35,566 bases of DNA. Source: an uncultured Lachnospiraceae bacterium. Lineage in GTDB: Bacteria > Bacillota > Clostridia > Lachnospirales > Lachnospiraceae. The DNA lies in assembly GCA_902783775.1 (NCBI GenBank), contig CACZSI010000004.1, positions 1-35,566 on the forward strand, written 5' to 3'. The notes under the pieces are model-generated. The model saw only the letters and a list, made by a program, of their open reading frames with translations, made no database searches and was not told where the DNA came from. Below, piece after piece: positions 6,846-15,222 of this stretch (the first letter of the stretch is position 1; each line of letters begins with the position of its first letter). A program made the translations under genes and the position numbers.

Positions 6846-8087
6846 ATGAAGAAAAGAGTAGTTGTTACAGGAATGGGGGCCATTACTCCTATAGGAAATA
6901 GCGTGGATGAATTTTGGGAGAACGTAAAAAAAGGAGCTGTGGGAATCGGGGAGATTACTAAGTTTGATACAACTGATTATCAGGTGAAATTAGCAGCAGA
7001 GGTTAAGGATTTTAATCCTAAGGAGCGAATTGATTTTAAGGCATCTAAGAGAATGGCGCCTTTTTCACAATATGCTATCTGCGCATCCAGAGAGGCCTGG
7101 GAAGAGTCAGGACTTGATATTAAATCAGAAGATCCATACCGCGTAGGAGTTTGTATTGGCTCAGGTATTGGTGGATTAAATGATATTGAAAGTGAAGGAA
7201 ATAAGTTAAACACTAAGGGCCCTGGCAGAGTTAAACCTTTATTGGTGCCAATGATGATTAGCAATATGGCAGCAGGAAATGTAGCTATTGATTTAGGTCT
7301 TAAGGGGAAATGCACTAATGTGGTTACTGCCTGTGCTACCGGAACTCATTCTATAGGTGAGGCCTTTAGAACTATACAGATGGGAGATGCAGATGTAATG
7401 TTAGCAGGAGGAACTGAAGGTGCTATTACGCCACTGGGTGTAGCGGGATTTTCCAGTCTTACTGCACTTACTAAATCTGATAATCCTAAATGCGCATCCA
7501 TTCCTTTTGATAAGGACAGAAGCGGTTTTGTTATTGGAGAAGGTGCAGGTGTAGTGGTTTTAGAGGAATTAGAGCATGCTAAAAAAAGAGGGGCAAATAT
7601 CTTAGCAGAACTGGTGGGATATGGCGCAACCTGTGATGCATATCATATTACATCACCGGCCGAGGACGGCGAAGGTGCTGCCAATGCAATGATTCAGGCA
7701 ATTAATGAGGCAGGACTAAATCTTAAGGATGTAGACTATATTAATGCGCATGGAACATCTACTCATCATAATGATTTATTTGAGAGTAGGGCAATTAAGA
7801 AAGCTTTAAAGGATGAAGCTTATAATGTAAAAATTAATTCTACTAAATCTATGATAGGACATCTATTAGGTGCTGCTGGTGGAGTGGAATTTATAACTTG
7901 TATAAAGAGTATCCAGGATAATTTTATTCATCAGACAGTGGGAACTAAAAACATTGATCCGGAATGCGATTTAGATTATGTGGTGGGAGCGCCTCTTAAT
8001 CAGAAGGTTAATGTAGCACTTTCTAATTCACTAGGATTTGGTGGGCACAATGCTACATTGGCTGTGAAAAAATATCAGGAATGTTAA
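6846..8087 (+). CDS. fabF: Beta-ketoacyl-ACP synthase II
   Basis: FabF carries out the elongation condensations. From ATG 6846 the protein has 413 residues, with GGAG 6 bases upstream. A longer in-frame TTG at 6819 lacks such a site and was rejected. The catalytic Cys163 (TACATGTH), His302 (NAHGTSTHHND) and His339 (SMIGHLLGAAGG) match the KAS I/II Cys-His-His triad. The loop after His302 reads THHND where many FabF have a T-P-x-N-D pattern, a minor variation. The C-terminus has GFGGHNATL. It follows fabG by 36 bases. Confidence 0.97.
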   Translation: MKKRVVVTGMGAITPIGNSVDEFWENVKKGAVGIGEITKFDTTDYQVKLAAEVKDFNPKERIDFKASKRMAPFSQYAICASREAWEESGLDIKSEDPYRVGVCIGSGIGGLNDIESEGNKLNTKGPGRVKPLLVPMMISNMAAGNVAIDLGLKGKCTNVVTACATGTHSIGEAFRTIQMGDADVMLAGGTEGAITPLGVAGFSSLTALTKSDNPKCASIPFDKDRSGFVIGEGAGVVVLEELEHAKKRGANILAELVGYGATCDAYHITSPAEDGEGAANAMIQAINEAGLNLKDVDYINAHGTSTHHNDLFESRAIKKALKDEAYNVKINSTKSMIGHLLGAAGGVEFITCIKSIQDNFIHQTVGTKNIDPECDLDYVVGAPLNQKVNVALSNSLGFGGHNATLAVKKYQEC

Positions 8088-8102
8088 AAACTGGAGGATG
8101 TT

Positions 8103-8549
8103 ATGGATATTTCAAATGTTAAAGAATTGATTAAGGCGGTATCAGATTCAAACCTTACATCATTTAAATATAACGAGGGCAATATATCTATTGTTCTGGG
8201 AAAGAATGAAAAAGAAGAGATAGTTGAAAATGAAAAGACAGTAAATGAAACTGTGAAAGAATTAGTAAATCAGCAAGAGGTTAAAAATGTTTTAGAACCT
8301 ATAGAGGAAAGCGAAAGTGGAAACACTATTAAGACTCCTTTAGTGGGAACTGTTTATTTAGCGCCGGGAGAGGATGAGGAGCCTTTCGTAAAGGTGGGAG
8401 ATACAGTTAAAAAGGGCCAGGTAGTGGCAATTGTGGAAGCTATGAAACTTATGAATGAGATAGAGAGCGAGTTCGACGGTGTGGTTAAGGAAGTTTTAGT
8501 GGACAATGCTCAGATGGTAGAATACGGTCAGCCGTTATTTAGAGTATAG
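8103..8549 (+). CDS. accB: Biotin carboxyl carrier protein of acetyl-CoA carboxylase
   Basis: AccB carries the carboxyl group on biotin between AccC and AccDA. This 148-residue protein has an N-terminal helix region, a charged flexible linker (about 35-75) and a C-terminal biotinyl domain (about 76-148). The biotin-accepting Lys115 is in EAMKLMNE, with the usual thumb region just before it (PGEDEEPFVKVGD). GGAGG precedes ATG. Biotin ligase is not in the window. Confidence 0.96.
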   Translation: MDISNVKELIKAVSDSNLTSFKYNEGNISIVLGKNEKEEIVENEKTVNETVKELVNQQEVKNVLEPIEESESGNTIKTPLVGTVYLAPGEDEEPFVKVGDTVKKGQVVAIVEAMKLMNEIESEFDGVVKEVLVDNAQMVEYGQPLFRV

Positions 8550-8558
8550 AGGTGTGAA

Positions 8559-8981
8559 ATGTTAGATGTTAAAGAAATAGAAAAAATTATTCCTCACAGA
8601 CACCCTTTTTTATTAGTTGATTATATAGAGGATTATAAGCCGGGAGAGTATGCCGTGGGATATAAATGTGTGACTTTCAGGGAAGATTTTTTTAAAGGTC
8701 ACTTCCCAGATCAGCCTGTAATGCCTGGGGTTTTGATAATTGAGGCATTGGCTCAGGTGGGAGCTGTGGCGATTTTAAGTTTAGATGAACATAAGAATAA
8801 GACAGCGTTTTTCGGCGGTATTAATAAGTGTAGGTTTAGAAAAGTGGTTAAGCCCGGGGATAAGTTAAAGCTTGAGACTAAGATTATAAATAGAAAAGGT
8901 CCGGTGGGAATAGGAAAGGCAGTGGCATATGTAGATGATCAGGTGGTGGCCAATGCCGAATTAACATTTGTGGTAGGGTAG
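8559..8981 (+). CDS. fabZ: 3-hydroxyacyl-ACP dehydratase
   Basis: FabZ dehydrates 3-hydroxyacyl-ACP to trans-2-enoyl-ACP. The 140-residue hot-dog-fold protein has the N-terminal IPHRHPFLLVD signature and the catalytic pair His48 (GHFPDQPVMPG) and Glu62 (IIEALAQ). No second FabZ/FabN, FabA or FabM gene is seen in this window, so how unsaturated fatty acids are made is not evident here. It is 9 bases after accB and 4 before accC. Confidence 0.96.
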   Translation: MLDVKEIEKIIPHRHPFLLVDYIEDYKPGEYAVGYKCVTFREDFFKGHFPDQPVMPGVLIIEALAQVGAVAILSLDEHKNKTAFFGGINKCRFRKVVKPGDKLKLETKIINRKGPVGIGKAVAYVDDQVVANAELTFVVG

Positions 8982-8985
8982 AATT

Positions 8986-10332
8986 ATGATTAGAAAATTA
9001 TTGATTGCCAATAGAGGCGAGATAGCGGTAAGAATAATTAGAGCCTGCAGGGAAATGGGCATCGAGACTGTGGCAGTTTATTCGGTGGCGGATAAGGAGG
9101 CCTTGCATACTCAGTTAGCAGATGAGGCGGTGTGTATCGGGGAGACAAAGTCTAGCGACAGTTATTTAAATATGGAAAGTATAATGAGCGCAGCAGTTTC
9201 CACAGGGGTGGATGCCATTCATCCCGGAGTGGGATTTTTATCAGAAAATGCACATTTTGCAGAGCTTTGCGAGGAGTGCAATATAAAATTCGTGGGGCCA
9301 TCTAGCGAGATTATAAGAAATATGGGCAATAAAGCTAAGGCCAGAAAAACCATGATTGATGCCGGTATCAGGGTTATTCCCGGCTGCGATAAAATGATTA
9401 CTGATTGTAGTGAGGGAATGGCTGAGGCTGAAAAAATCGGCTATCCCGTAGTTATAAAGGCTGCCTTAGGCGGTGGCGGAAAAGGTATTAGGGTGGCTAA
9501 TAGTAAGGATGAGTTTGAGTCTTCATTTAATATGGCAATGAAGGAGAGTGAGCAGGCTTTCGGCGATAACAGAATGTATATCGAGCGTTTTATTGAAAAT
9601 CCTAGACATATCGAGTTTCAGATTATGGCGGATAATTTCGGGAATGTCATTCATTTAGGGGAGAGAGATTGCTCTGTTCAGAGGAATAATCAGAAGATGA
9701 TAGAGGAGTCACCTTCTATAGCTATTGATAATAAATTAAGAAATGAGATGGCTAAAATGGCTATAAAGGCTGCGAAGGCAGTTAACTATGTCAGCGCAGG
9801 AACCATCGAATTTTTATTAGAAAAAGGTGAGTTTTATTTTATGGAAATGAACACCAGAATTCAGGTGGAACATCCTGTAACTGAGATGGTAACAGGGGTG
9901 GATATGATTAAGGAACAGATTCGTATTGCCGATAATAAAGCGATTTCAGTAAGCCAGGATGAGATTGAGATAAACGGTCATGCCATTGAGTGCAGAATCA
10001 ATGCGGAAAATCCTAAGAAGAATTTTATTCCGTGTCCAGGACATATTTCAGGGATTTATATGCCTGGTGGAAACGGCGTGAGAGTGGACTCTGCTATTTA
10101 CTCAGGCTATGATGTGTCTCCGTTTTATGATTCTATGTTAGCTAAGTTGATTGTACATGGAAAAAATCGCCAGGAGGCAATTAGAAAAATGCGCCGCGCT
10201 TTAGGGGAAGTGGTTATCGAGGGAATCACATCCAATGTAGATTATCAGTACGATATTTTATGTGACCAAATTTTTCTTAAAGGGGATTATGATATTAAAT
10301 TTATTGAGGGATTCAATGAGAGGATATCCTAG
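8986..10332 (+). CDS. accC: Biotin carboxylase subunit of acetyl-CoA carboxylase
   Basis: AccC carboxylates biotin on AccB with ATP and bicarbonate. The 448-residue product has the N-terminal IANRGEIAVRIIRA motif, the ATP-grasp glycine loop GGGGKG at 162-167, the central-domain Lys117, and the catalytic EMNTRIQVEHPVTE segment near 287-300. Full family length indicates an intact gene. It starts 4 bases after the fabZ stop, within the operon. Confidence 0.97.
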   Translation: MIRKLLIANRGEIAVRIIRACREMGIETVAVYSVADKEALHTQLADEAVCIGETKSSDSYLNMESIMSAAVSTGVDAIHPGVGFLSENAHFAELCEECNIKFVGPSSEIIRNMGNKAKARKTMIDAGIRVIPGCDKMITDCSEGMAEAEKIGYPVVIKAALGGGGKGIRVANSKDEFESSFNMAMKESEQAFGDNRMYIERFIENPRHIEFQIMADNFGNVIHLGERDCSVQRNNQKMIEESPSIAIDNKLRNEMAKMAIKAAKAVNYVSAGTIEFLLEKGEFYFMEMNTRIQVEHPVTEMVTGVDMIKEQIRIADNKAISVSQDEIEINGHAIECRINAENPKKNFIPCPGHISGIYMPGGNGVRVDSAIYSGYDVSPFYDSMLAKLIVHGKNRQEAIRKMRRALGEVVIEGITSNVDYQYDILCDQIFLKGDYDIKFIEGFNERIS

Positions 10333-10343
10333 GGAGGCTTAAA

Positions 10344-12026
10344 TTGAAATTGCAAAAATTATTTAAGAAGAGAATTAAAAGTAACGAGGTTATTGATAAA
10401 AGAGACGATGTTCCGGATGGGATTTTTCGTAAATGTAGAAAATGTAAGTCTTTAGTTTTTGCAAAGACAGTTAAAGAATCTAATTATATTTGTCCTAAGT
10501 GTGGAGGATATTTTAGAGTTCACGCCATGAGAAGAATCGAAATGATAGGGGATGAGGATAGTTTTATTCCATGGTTTGAGGGAATAAAGACGGAGAATCC
10601 ACTAGAATTTAAGGGATATGAAAAAAAGGTGGAGGATCTTCGAAAAAAAACAGGTTTAGATGAGGCTGTTGTGTGCGGAGAGATTTCTATAGAAGGTAGT
10701 AAGGCTGCCATCGCAGTAATGGATGGCAGATTTTTAATGGCCAGCATGGGTAAAATCGTGGGAGAAAAGATTACTGCCATGGTGGAAAAAGCTACAAAAA
10801 ATCATTGGCCTGTAGTTATTTTTTCCTGTTCCGGTGGCGCTAGAATGCAGGAGGGGATTGTGTCTCTAATGCAGATGGCTAAGACATCTAGCGCTCTAAA
10901 AAGGCATCATGAATCAGGAAATCTATATATCAGTGTGCTGACAGATCCTACCACAGGTGGAGTAACTGCATCCTTTGCTATGCAGGGAGATATTATTTTA
11001 GCGGAGAAGGATGCTTTAATAGGTTTTGCAGGACCTAGGGTTATAGCCCAGACTATTGGTGAAAAGTTACCGGAGGGTTTCCAGAAATCTGAGTATCTTT
11101 TAGAACATGGTTTTATTGATAGGATAGTTAACCGTGAGGATTTAAGAAAGACACTTAGTGATTTAATTAAACTTCACAGTAATTCTTCTAAAATAGAAAG
11201 TGGCGGAGTTTATATTTCCAATGAGGTCCTTAATATAGATAAGAAAATCTCAGCTTGGGACAGGGTTTTATTGTCTAGAAGAAATGATAGACCTGTGGCT
11301 AGGGATTATATAGATAAACTTTTTACGGATTTTTATGAATTTCACGGGGACAGATATTATATGGATGACGGTGCTATTATCGGCGGAGTAGGGTTATTTC
11401 ACAATGTTCCGGTGACGGTTATTGCCCAGGCTAAAGGACATAATACTAAAGAAAATATTAAGAGAAATTTTGGAATGCCTAAGCCTGAGGGGTATAGAAA
11501 GGCACTTCGATTAATGAAGCAGGCTGAAAAATTTCATCGCCCTATTATTTGTTTAGTGGATACACCTGGAGCTTTCTGCGGAGTGGAAGCAGAAATGCGA
11601 GGTCAGGGGGAGGCTATTGCTAAAAATTTATTTGAGATGTCAGATTTAAAAACTCCTGTGGTGACTATCGTCATTGGCGAGGGCGGATCAGGTGGCGCAT
11701 TGGCAATGGCAGTATCGGATAATGTCTGGATGTTAGAAAATTCCGTTTACTCTATTTTAAGTCCGGAAGGGTATGCCAGCATTTTATTAAAAGATGGTAA
11801 ATTGGCGCCAAAGACAGCTAATATGATGAAGATGACAGCTATGGATTTATTAGAATTAGGCGTGGTGGAAAAAGTGTTTAGCGAACCGGCTAAGTTTACG
11901 AAAGAAAATTTAGATGGAGTAATTAAAAAGTTAGATGCAGAGTTAATTAATTTCTTAGATGAATATATGAAATTACCAGAGGATGAAATAATAAACAGAA
12001 GATATGAAAGATTTAGGGCAATGTAA
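10344..12026 (+). CDS. accDA: Fused acetyl-CoA carboxylase carboxyltransferase beta-alpha
   Basis: One 560-residue chain contains both carboxyltransferase halves that move CO2 from carboxybiotin to acetyl-CoA. Residues 1 to about 285 are AccD, with its four-Cys zinc ribbon (Cys31, Cys34, Cys50, Cys53) and the crotonase-fold CSGGARMQEG segment. Residues about 290-560 are AccA, with DTPGAFCGVEAE and GEGGSGGALA. In many bacteria these are two genes; here the join has no stop or frameshift. The start is TTG 10344, with AGGGAGG 6-7 bases upstream and no better ATG nearby. It is the last gene of the operon and ends at a terminator. Confidence 0.95.
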   Translation: MKLQKLFKKRIKSNEVIDKRDDVPDGIFRKCRKCKSLVFAKTVKESNYICPKCGGYFRVHAMRRIEMIGDEDSFIPWFEGIKTENPLEFKGYEKKVEDLRKKTGLDEAVVCGEISIEGSKAAIAVMDGRFLMASMGKIVGEKITAMVEKATKNHWPVVIFSCSGGARMQEGIVSLMQMAKTSSALKRHHESGNLYISVLTDPTTGGVTASFAMQGDIILAEKDALIGFAGPRVIAQTIGEKLPEGFQKSEYLLEHGFIDRIVNREDLRKTLSDLIKLHSNSSKIESGGVYISNEVLNIDKKISAWDRVLLSRRNDRPVARDYIDKLFTDFYEFHGDRYYMDDGAIIGGVGLFHNVPVTVIAQAKGHNTKENIKRNFGMPKPEGYRKALRLMKQAEKFHRPIICLVDTPGAFCGVEAEMRGQGEAIAKNLFEMSDLKTPVVTIVIGEGGSGGALAMAVSDNVWMLENSVYSILSPEGYASILLKDGKLAPKTANMMKMTAMDLLELGVVEKVFSEPAKFTKENLDGVIKKLDAELINFLDEYMKLPEDEIINRRYERFRAM

Positions 12027-12060
12027 AAGGCTACCGATTAAGTTCGGTAGCCTTATCTTC
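12027..12060. terminator. Bidirectional terminator after accDA
   Basis: Eleven bases at 12027-12037 pair with 12044-12054 around a short loop, followed by a T-rich stretch. The stem begins right after the accDA stop and ends before the convergent lipoprotein gene's stop at 12062, so it probably serves both. Confidence 0.85.
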
Positions 12061-12061
12061 T

Positions 12062-12712
12062 TTATTTTTTCTCTTCTACAGATGAGTAGTAAACAATGAT
12101 TTTAGACTGCTGTGTTGAATTTCCTTTAGCATCATAGATTTCAGCAATGCTGTAGTTTACATCAACTTTAGCCTTATTAGTTTTCCACCAACTGTTTTTA
12201 CTGTTATTAGAATATGTTCTAGAGAATGAAGGATCTCCGAACTTATTCTTAAAGAATTCACAGATAGCTGTGTATGCGTTTTCATCTAATGAACCGTAAT
12301 CCACTCTAACCTCTTTAAGAGACTTATCTTTAAACACATAAGTTAAAGAACCGTCTGCCACTGGAACTGCACCGAAAATAGAATTTTTAGCGCTGTCTGC
12401 AAAAGTGTAAGCTAAATAAGTGTATCCATCTTTTGATGTAGTCTCAGATGGTGAAGTCTTACTTTTAACTGTATCTTTATTTTTCTTCTCAGCTTTTTTG
12501 ATATCTTTAATAGAAGCATTAAACTTAATCTTTCTATATGAATCAATATTTACTTTAGATTTAATAGTAGCATCCTCGCTACCTACTTTCTGATTTACAG
12601 TCAATGGCTTAGGAGTAGGCTTTTCCTGTGTCTTTTTTCCGCAGCCGGAAAATAGTAAAGATGTAGCCATAACTAAAGCTAATGTTGTACAACCAATGTT
12701 TTTCTTTAACAT
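12062..12712 (-). CDS. Secreted lipoprotein of unknown function
   Basis: The start at 12712 has GGAGGG 7 bases upstream and gives a 216-residue protein; a longer frame to 12733 lacks such a site. The N-terminus is a lipoprotein signal: two Lys, a hydrophobic core, and the lipobox LFSGC with the lipidated Cys24. A Lys/Pro/Thr-rich linker follows, then a domain of about 160 residues with FNASIKDIKKAEKK and a pattern of strands, including a WWKTNKAKVDVNY segment. The family is not recognised. It likely sits on the outer face of the membrane. Confidence 0.8.
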   Translation of the reverse strand: MLKKNIGCTTLALVMATSLLFSGCGKKTQEKPTPKPLTVNQKVGSEDATIKSKVNIDSYRKIKFNASIKDIKKAEKKNKDTVKSKTSPSETTSKDGYTYLAYTFADSAKNSIFGAVPVADGSLTYVFKDKSLKEVRVDYGSLDENAYTAICEFFKNKFGDPSFSRTYSNNSKNSWWKTNKAKVDVNYSIAEIYDAKGNSTQQSKIIVYYSSVEEKK

Positions 12713-12746
12713 AATAATACCCTCCGTTTCCAATAATTCTTCCTCA

Positions 12747-12774
12747 ATAATACCACAAAAAACTTTGTATTTAA
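12747..12774 (-). promoter_or_regulatory. Promoter of the lipoprotein gene
   Basis: On the minus strand, TTAAAT (12769-12774) and TATTAT (12747-12752) are 16 bases apart, with TG one base before the -10 (extended form). Transcription would start about 30 bases before the ATG at 12712. Its -35 overlaps the -35 of the opposite promoter. Confidence 0.5.
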
Positions 12775-12792
12775 AGGAAAATGTGTTATAAT
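12765..12792 (+). promoter_or_regulatory. Promoter of the structured leader and ATP-grasp operon
   Basis: TTGTAT (12765-12770) and TATAAT (12787-12792) are 16 bases apart, with TG one base before the -10. The expected transcription start is near 12799, at the 5' edge of the folded leader. No other promoter-like sequence lies between the leader terminator and the first gene at 12948. Confidence 0.65.
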
Positions 12793-12797
12793 ATCCA

Positions 12798-12921
12798 ATG
12801 TAGTACCTACATACTTATTACCCATTTTATGGGAATGAACCGCTCCTAAGGTTCATTTAAGTATACTAGCATATTTTTCAGTCCAGAACGGTTAAGGCAA
12901 GGGGGCCCTAACCGTTCTTTT
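12798..12921 (+). ncRNA. Structured leader RNA ending in an intrinsic terminator
   Basis: About 120 nt before the ATP-grasp operon fold well by eye. Arms at 12811-12817 and 12858-12864 (7 pairs) close a junction holding two hairpins. The first is CCCAT/ATGGG (12821-12833, 3-base loop) and the second has 8 pairs (12834-12841 with 12850-12857, 8-base loop). The hairpins abut with no spacer. A competing 5' hairpin, ATGTAG/CTACAT (12798-12812), overlaps the closing stem by two bases. After 20 unpaired bases comes the terminator described next. The layout suits a riboswitch or attenuator. It matches no class I know; the purine riboswitch also has a three-way junction, but its loops and conserved core are absent. 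Confidence 0.6.
12885..12921 (+). terminator. Leader terminator before the ATP-grasp operon
   Basis: Ten bases at 12885-12894 pair with 12909-12918 around a G-rich loop, followed by a short T-run (12918-12921). It lies 27 bases before the first gene of the operon. Either transcription is conditionally stopped here or the RNA is made separately. Bases AACCG in the upstream hairpin (12838-12842) could pair with CGGTT of the terminator's 5' arm (12889-12893), a possible but short antiterminator. Confidence 0.75.
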
Positions 12922-12947
12922 CGTTAAAGAAAAAAGGAGGAATTAGT

Positions 12948-13820
12948 ATGAGAAATGGATGGCTTATTGTAAATGGATTTCTAACAGGAGAGAAATTCAC
13001 TGAAATATATGACATGCTAATTGAAGCAGGAAAGAAGTACGATTGTAATTTAAGAGTATTAACTAATGATCAGGTTTTATCTATATTGCCTATATCCGAT
13101 GATTCGGTGGAGTGGAGAAGTATACCGGATTTTGTAATCTTTTGGGATAAGGATGTAAGACTAGCTATGGCATTAGAGGCGGAGGGCTTTAGATTATTTA
13201 ATAGCGCCGATGCCATAATGGACTGCGATGATAAGGCTAGAACTTTTTTAAAACTTAAGAATAAAGGGTTTAAGATGCCTAAAACTTATGCGGCACCTCT
13301 TAATTTTAATCAGCCATATCAGGAGTTTGCCTTCCTTATGCAGATAGAAAAAAATCTAGGATATCCTTTTATTATAAAAGAAAACTGTGGATCCTTTGGC
13401 CGTCAGGTTTATATGGTAAGCGATTGGAATAAGGCAGTTAAGACAATTAATAAAATCGGTCACAATGACTTTATTATGCAGGAGTTTGTGGAGCATTCTA
13501 GTGGAATGGATGTGAGACTCCAGGTGGTGGGAGACAAGGTTGTCACTGCTATGAAGCGAACCAATGACAATGATTTTATTGCCAATGTAACTAACGGTGG
13601 AAAGATGGAAAAATACGATCCTTCCAAGGAAGAAATCGACCTAGCCCTAAGGGTGGCAAAGGAATTAAAGCTAGATTTCGCGGGAGTGGATGTTTTATTT
13701 TCTCCGGATGGACCAGTGCTTTGTGAGGTTAATTCTAATGCTCACTTTAAGAATATTTATGATTGCACAGGGGTAAATGTGGCAGAGGATATTATTAAGC
13801 ATATTATTAATTCAATTTAA
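12948..13820 (+). CDS. RimK-like ATP-grasp ligase (first of two)
   Basis: This 290-residue protein looks like a RimK/glutathione-synthetase-type ATP-grasp enzyme, which joins a carboxylate to an amine through an acyl phosphate. The N-terminal half (1-95) is a pre-ATP-grasp domain, followed by the nucleotide part. Signatures are IIKENCGSFGRQVYMV (glycine loop), MQEFVEHSSGMDVRLQVVG, KRTNDNDFIANVTNGGK, and a metal-binding end CEVNSNAHFKN. The substrate is not readable. GGAGG precedes ATG, and it heads a five-gene operon controlled by the folded leader. A ligase that adds amino acids to a protein, peptide or polymer is possible. Confidence 0.8.
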   Translation: MRNGWLIVNGFLTGEKFTEIYDMLIEAGKKYDCNLRVLTNDQVLSILPISDDSVEWRSIPDFVIFWDKDVRLAMALEAEGFRLFNSADAIMDCDDKARTFLKLKNKGFKMPKTYAAPLNFNQPYQEFAFLMQIEKNLGYPFIIKENCGSFGRQVYMVSDWNKAVKTINKIGHNDFIMQEFVEHSSGMDVRLQVVGDKVVTAMKRTNDNDFIANVTNGGKMEKYDPSKEEIDLALRVAKELKLDFAGVDVLFSPDGPVLCEVNSNAHFKNIYDCTGVNVAEDIIKHIINSI

Positions 13821-13835
13821 AGGGATAAAATGTAA

Positions 13836-14660
13836 ATGAAAAAGGGATGGCTTATTTATAATAAGGTGGATGTAAATAGAAATGAATATATGATAAATCG
13901 CCTAATAGATTTTTTTAAAAGTAACCATATTGAGCTTAAACTTATTAGTTATTCTGAAGGTATTAACTTAGAAAATGAGGCGATAAAGTTAGCCGGTAAT
14001 AAAGTAGACTTTGTAATAAACAGAAGTAGATTTTATGAATTTTCCGATGCTTTCGAAAAACAGGGTGTTAAGGTTTTTAACAAGGCAAGAACAACTAAAA
14101 TATGTAATGATAAGTTTAAGACATACAAGGCTTTAGTCGGAGTGGTAGATTTTATGCCTACATCTTTTAAGAATGAGGTAATCTATAGCGGAATTAAAGA
14201 TGAAATAGACTATCCTTTTGTAGCTAAATCCCTAGATGGTCACGGAGGAGAAGAGGTTTATCTTATAAAAGAAAAGTCTGATTTAGAAGATTTAAAAAGA
14301 GATGATTTATTGCACCAAAAGCTAGCTTCTAATGAAGGAATTGATGTTAGGTTTTATATTTTAGGAAATGAGATTGTAGCAGCAGTAAAGAGGGAAGCTT
14401 ATAAAAGTTTTAAAAGTAACTATAGCTTAGGCGGTAAGGTAAGTGAATATCTGCCCTCCAAAGAAGAAAAGTTTATGATTAAAAAGATACTAAAGGTTAT
14501 TGATATCGACTACGGCGGCATTGATTTTATCTATCACAATAACCGTCCGGTTTTTAATGAAATCGAGGATGCTGTGGGAGCAAAAATGTTGTATCAAACA
14601 TCAAAAATCGATATAATAGGTATGTATTGTGAGTATATTCTAAGTCGTATCCAGACTTAG
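13836..14660 (+). CDS. RimK-like ATP-grasp ligase (second of two)
   Basis: The 274-residue protein shares its start (MKKGWLIYNK against MRNGWLIVNG) and ATP-grasp layout with the preceding gene, so the two probably arose by duplication. Signatures are PFVAKSLDGHGGEEVYLI, EGIDVRFYILGNEIVAAVKR, SNYSLGGKVSEY and FNEIEDAVGAKM. The final metal motif here is NEIED instead of the usual E-V-N-S of the first copy, so activity may differ. It starts 15 bases after the first gene, with a weak AGGGAT site. The pair may act on successive steps or as a heteromer; this is inference. Confidence 0.78.
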   Translation: MKKGWLIYNKVDVNRNEYMINRLIDFFKSNHIELKLISYSEGINLENEAIKLAGNKVDFVINRSRFYEFSDAFEKQGVKVFNKARTTKICNDKFKTYKALVGVVDFMPTSFKNEVIYSGIKDEIDYPFVAKSLDGHGGEEVYLIKEKSDLEDLKRDDLLHQKLASNEGIDVRFYILGNEIVAAVKREAYKSFKSNYSLGGKVSEYLPSKEEKFMIKKILKVIDIDYGGIDFIYHNNRPVFNEIEDAVGAKMLYQTSKIDIIGMYCEYILSRIQT

Positions 14661-14678
14661 ATTTTATCGGAGATAATT

Positions 14679-15221
14679 ATGAACATTGTAAAGAGATTTT
14701 ATAAGCATTTATGGACAATAACTAAACATAGGCATATCGTGATGATGAATTGCTTTAAAACTGGGATTTTTCTTCAGGGACTAAAACATGACCTGTCGAA
14801 ATATTCTATTTGTGAGTTTGTAAGTGGTGTGAAGTATTACCAGGGTGATAAAAGTCCTCATGTAATGGAGCGAAATATTAATGGATATTCCATGGCCTGG
14901 ATGCACCATAAAGGAAGAAACAAGCATCATTACGAGTATTGGGTGGATGTTAATCCTAAAAGTCGAGTTTACGAGCCGGTGGAAATGCCAAAGAAGTATT
15001 TAGCAGAAATGTTTTGCGACAGGGTGGCAGCCAGTCGTGTTTACAATGGAAAAAACTATAAAAAGGAAGATTCTCTTAATTATTTTTTAAGGGCTAAAAA
15101 TAATATTAGAATGCACGAAAATACCAGAAGAGATTTAGAGTTTCTTCTTAGAATGTGCGCTAAAGACGGGGAGGATGCCACATTTAAATATATTAAAGAG
15201 AAATTAAAAAAGGAAAAATAA
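14679..15221 (+). CDS. DUF5662 family protein
   Basis: A 180-residue soluble protein with many conserved His residues: KHRHIVM, LKHDLSKYSICEF, MAWMHHKGRNKHHYEYW and an R-M-H-E-N segment. This fits the DUF5662 family. The 'H-D-x-S-K' core resembles a metal-binding HD-like site, but no activity is established to my knowledge. It is 18 bases after the second ATP-grasp gene and 1 base before the TarI-like gene, which suggests co-transcription. Confidence 0.75.
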   Translation: MNIVKRFYKHLWTITKHRHIVMMNCFKTGIFLQGLKHDLSKYSICEFVSGVKYYQGDKSPHVMERNINGYSMAWMHHKGRNKHHYEYWVDVNPKSRVYEPVEMPKKYLAEMFCDRVAASRVYNGKNYKKEDSLNYFLRAKNNIRMHENTRRDLEFLLRMCAKDGEDATFKYIKEKLKKEK

Positions 15222-15222
15222 T

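Noticed and set aside
12799-12817. TAGTACCTA at 12801-12809 resembles part of the FapR operator of Bacillus.
   Set aside because: It is not at the fatty-acid operon, the second half of the site does not match well, no fapR gene is in the window, and the same bases form a hairpin and stem of the leader RNA.
12798-12921. Known riboswitch or T-box identity for the leader.
   Set aside because: The T-box sequence, purine, SAM, TPP, c-di-GMP, fluoride, ZTP and preQ1 conserved cores were looked for by eye and not found.
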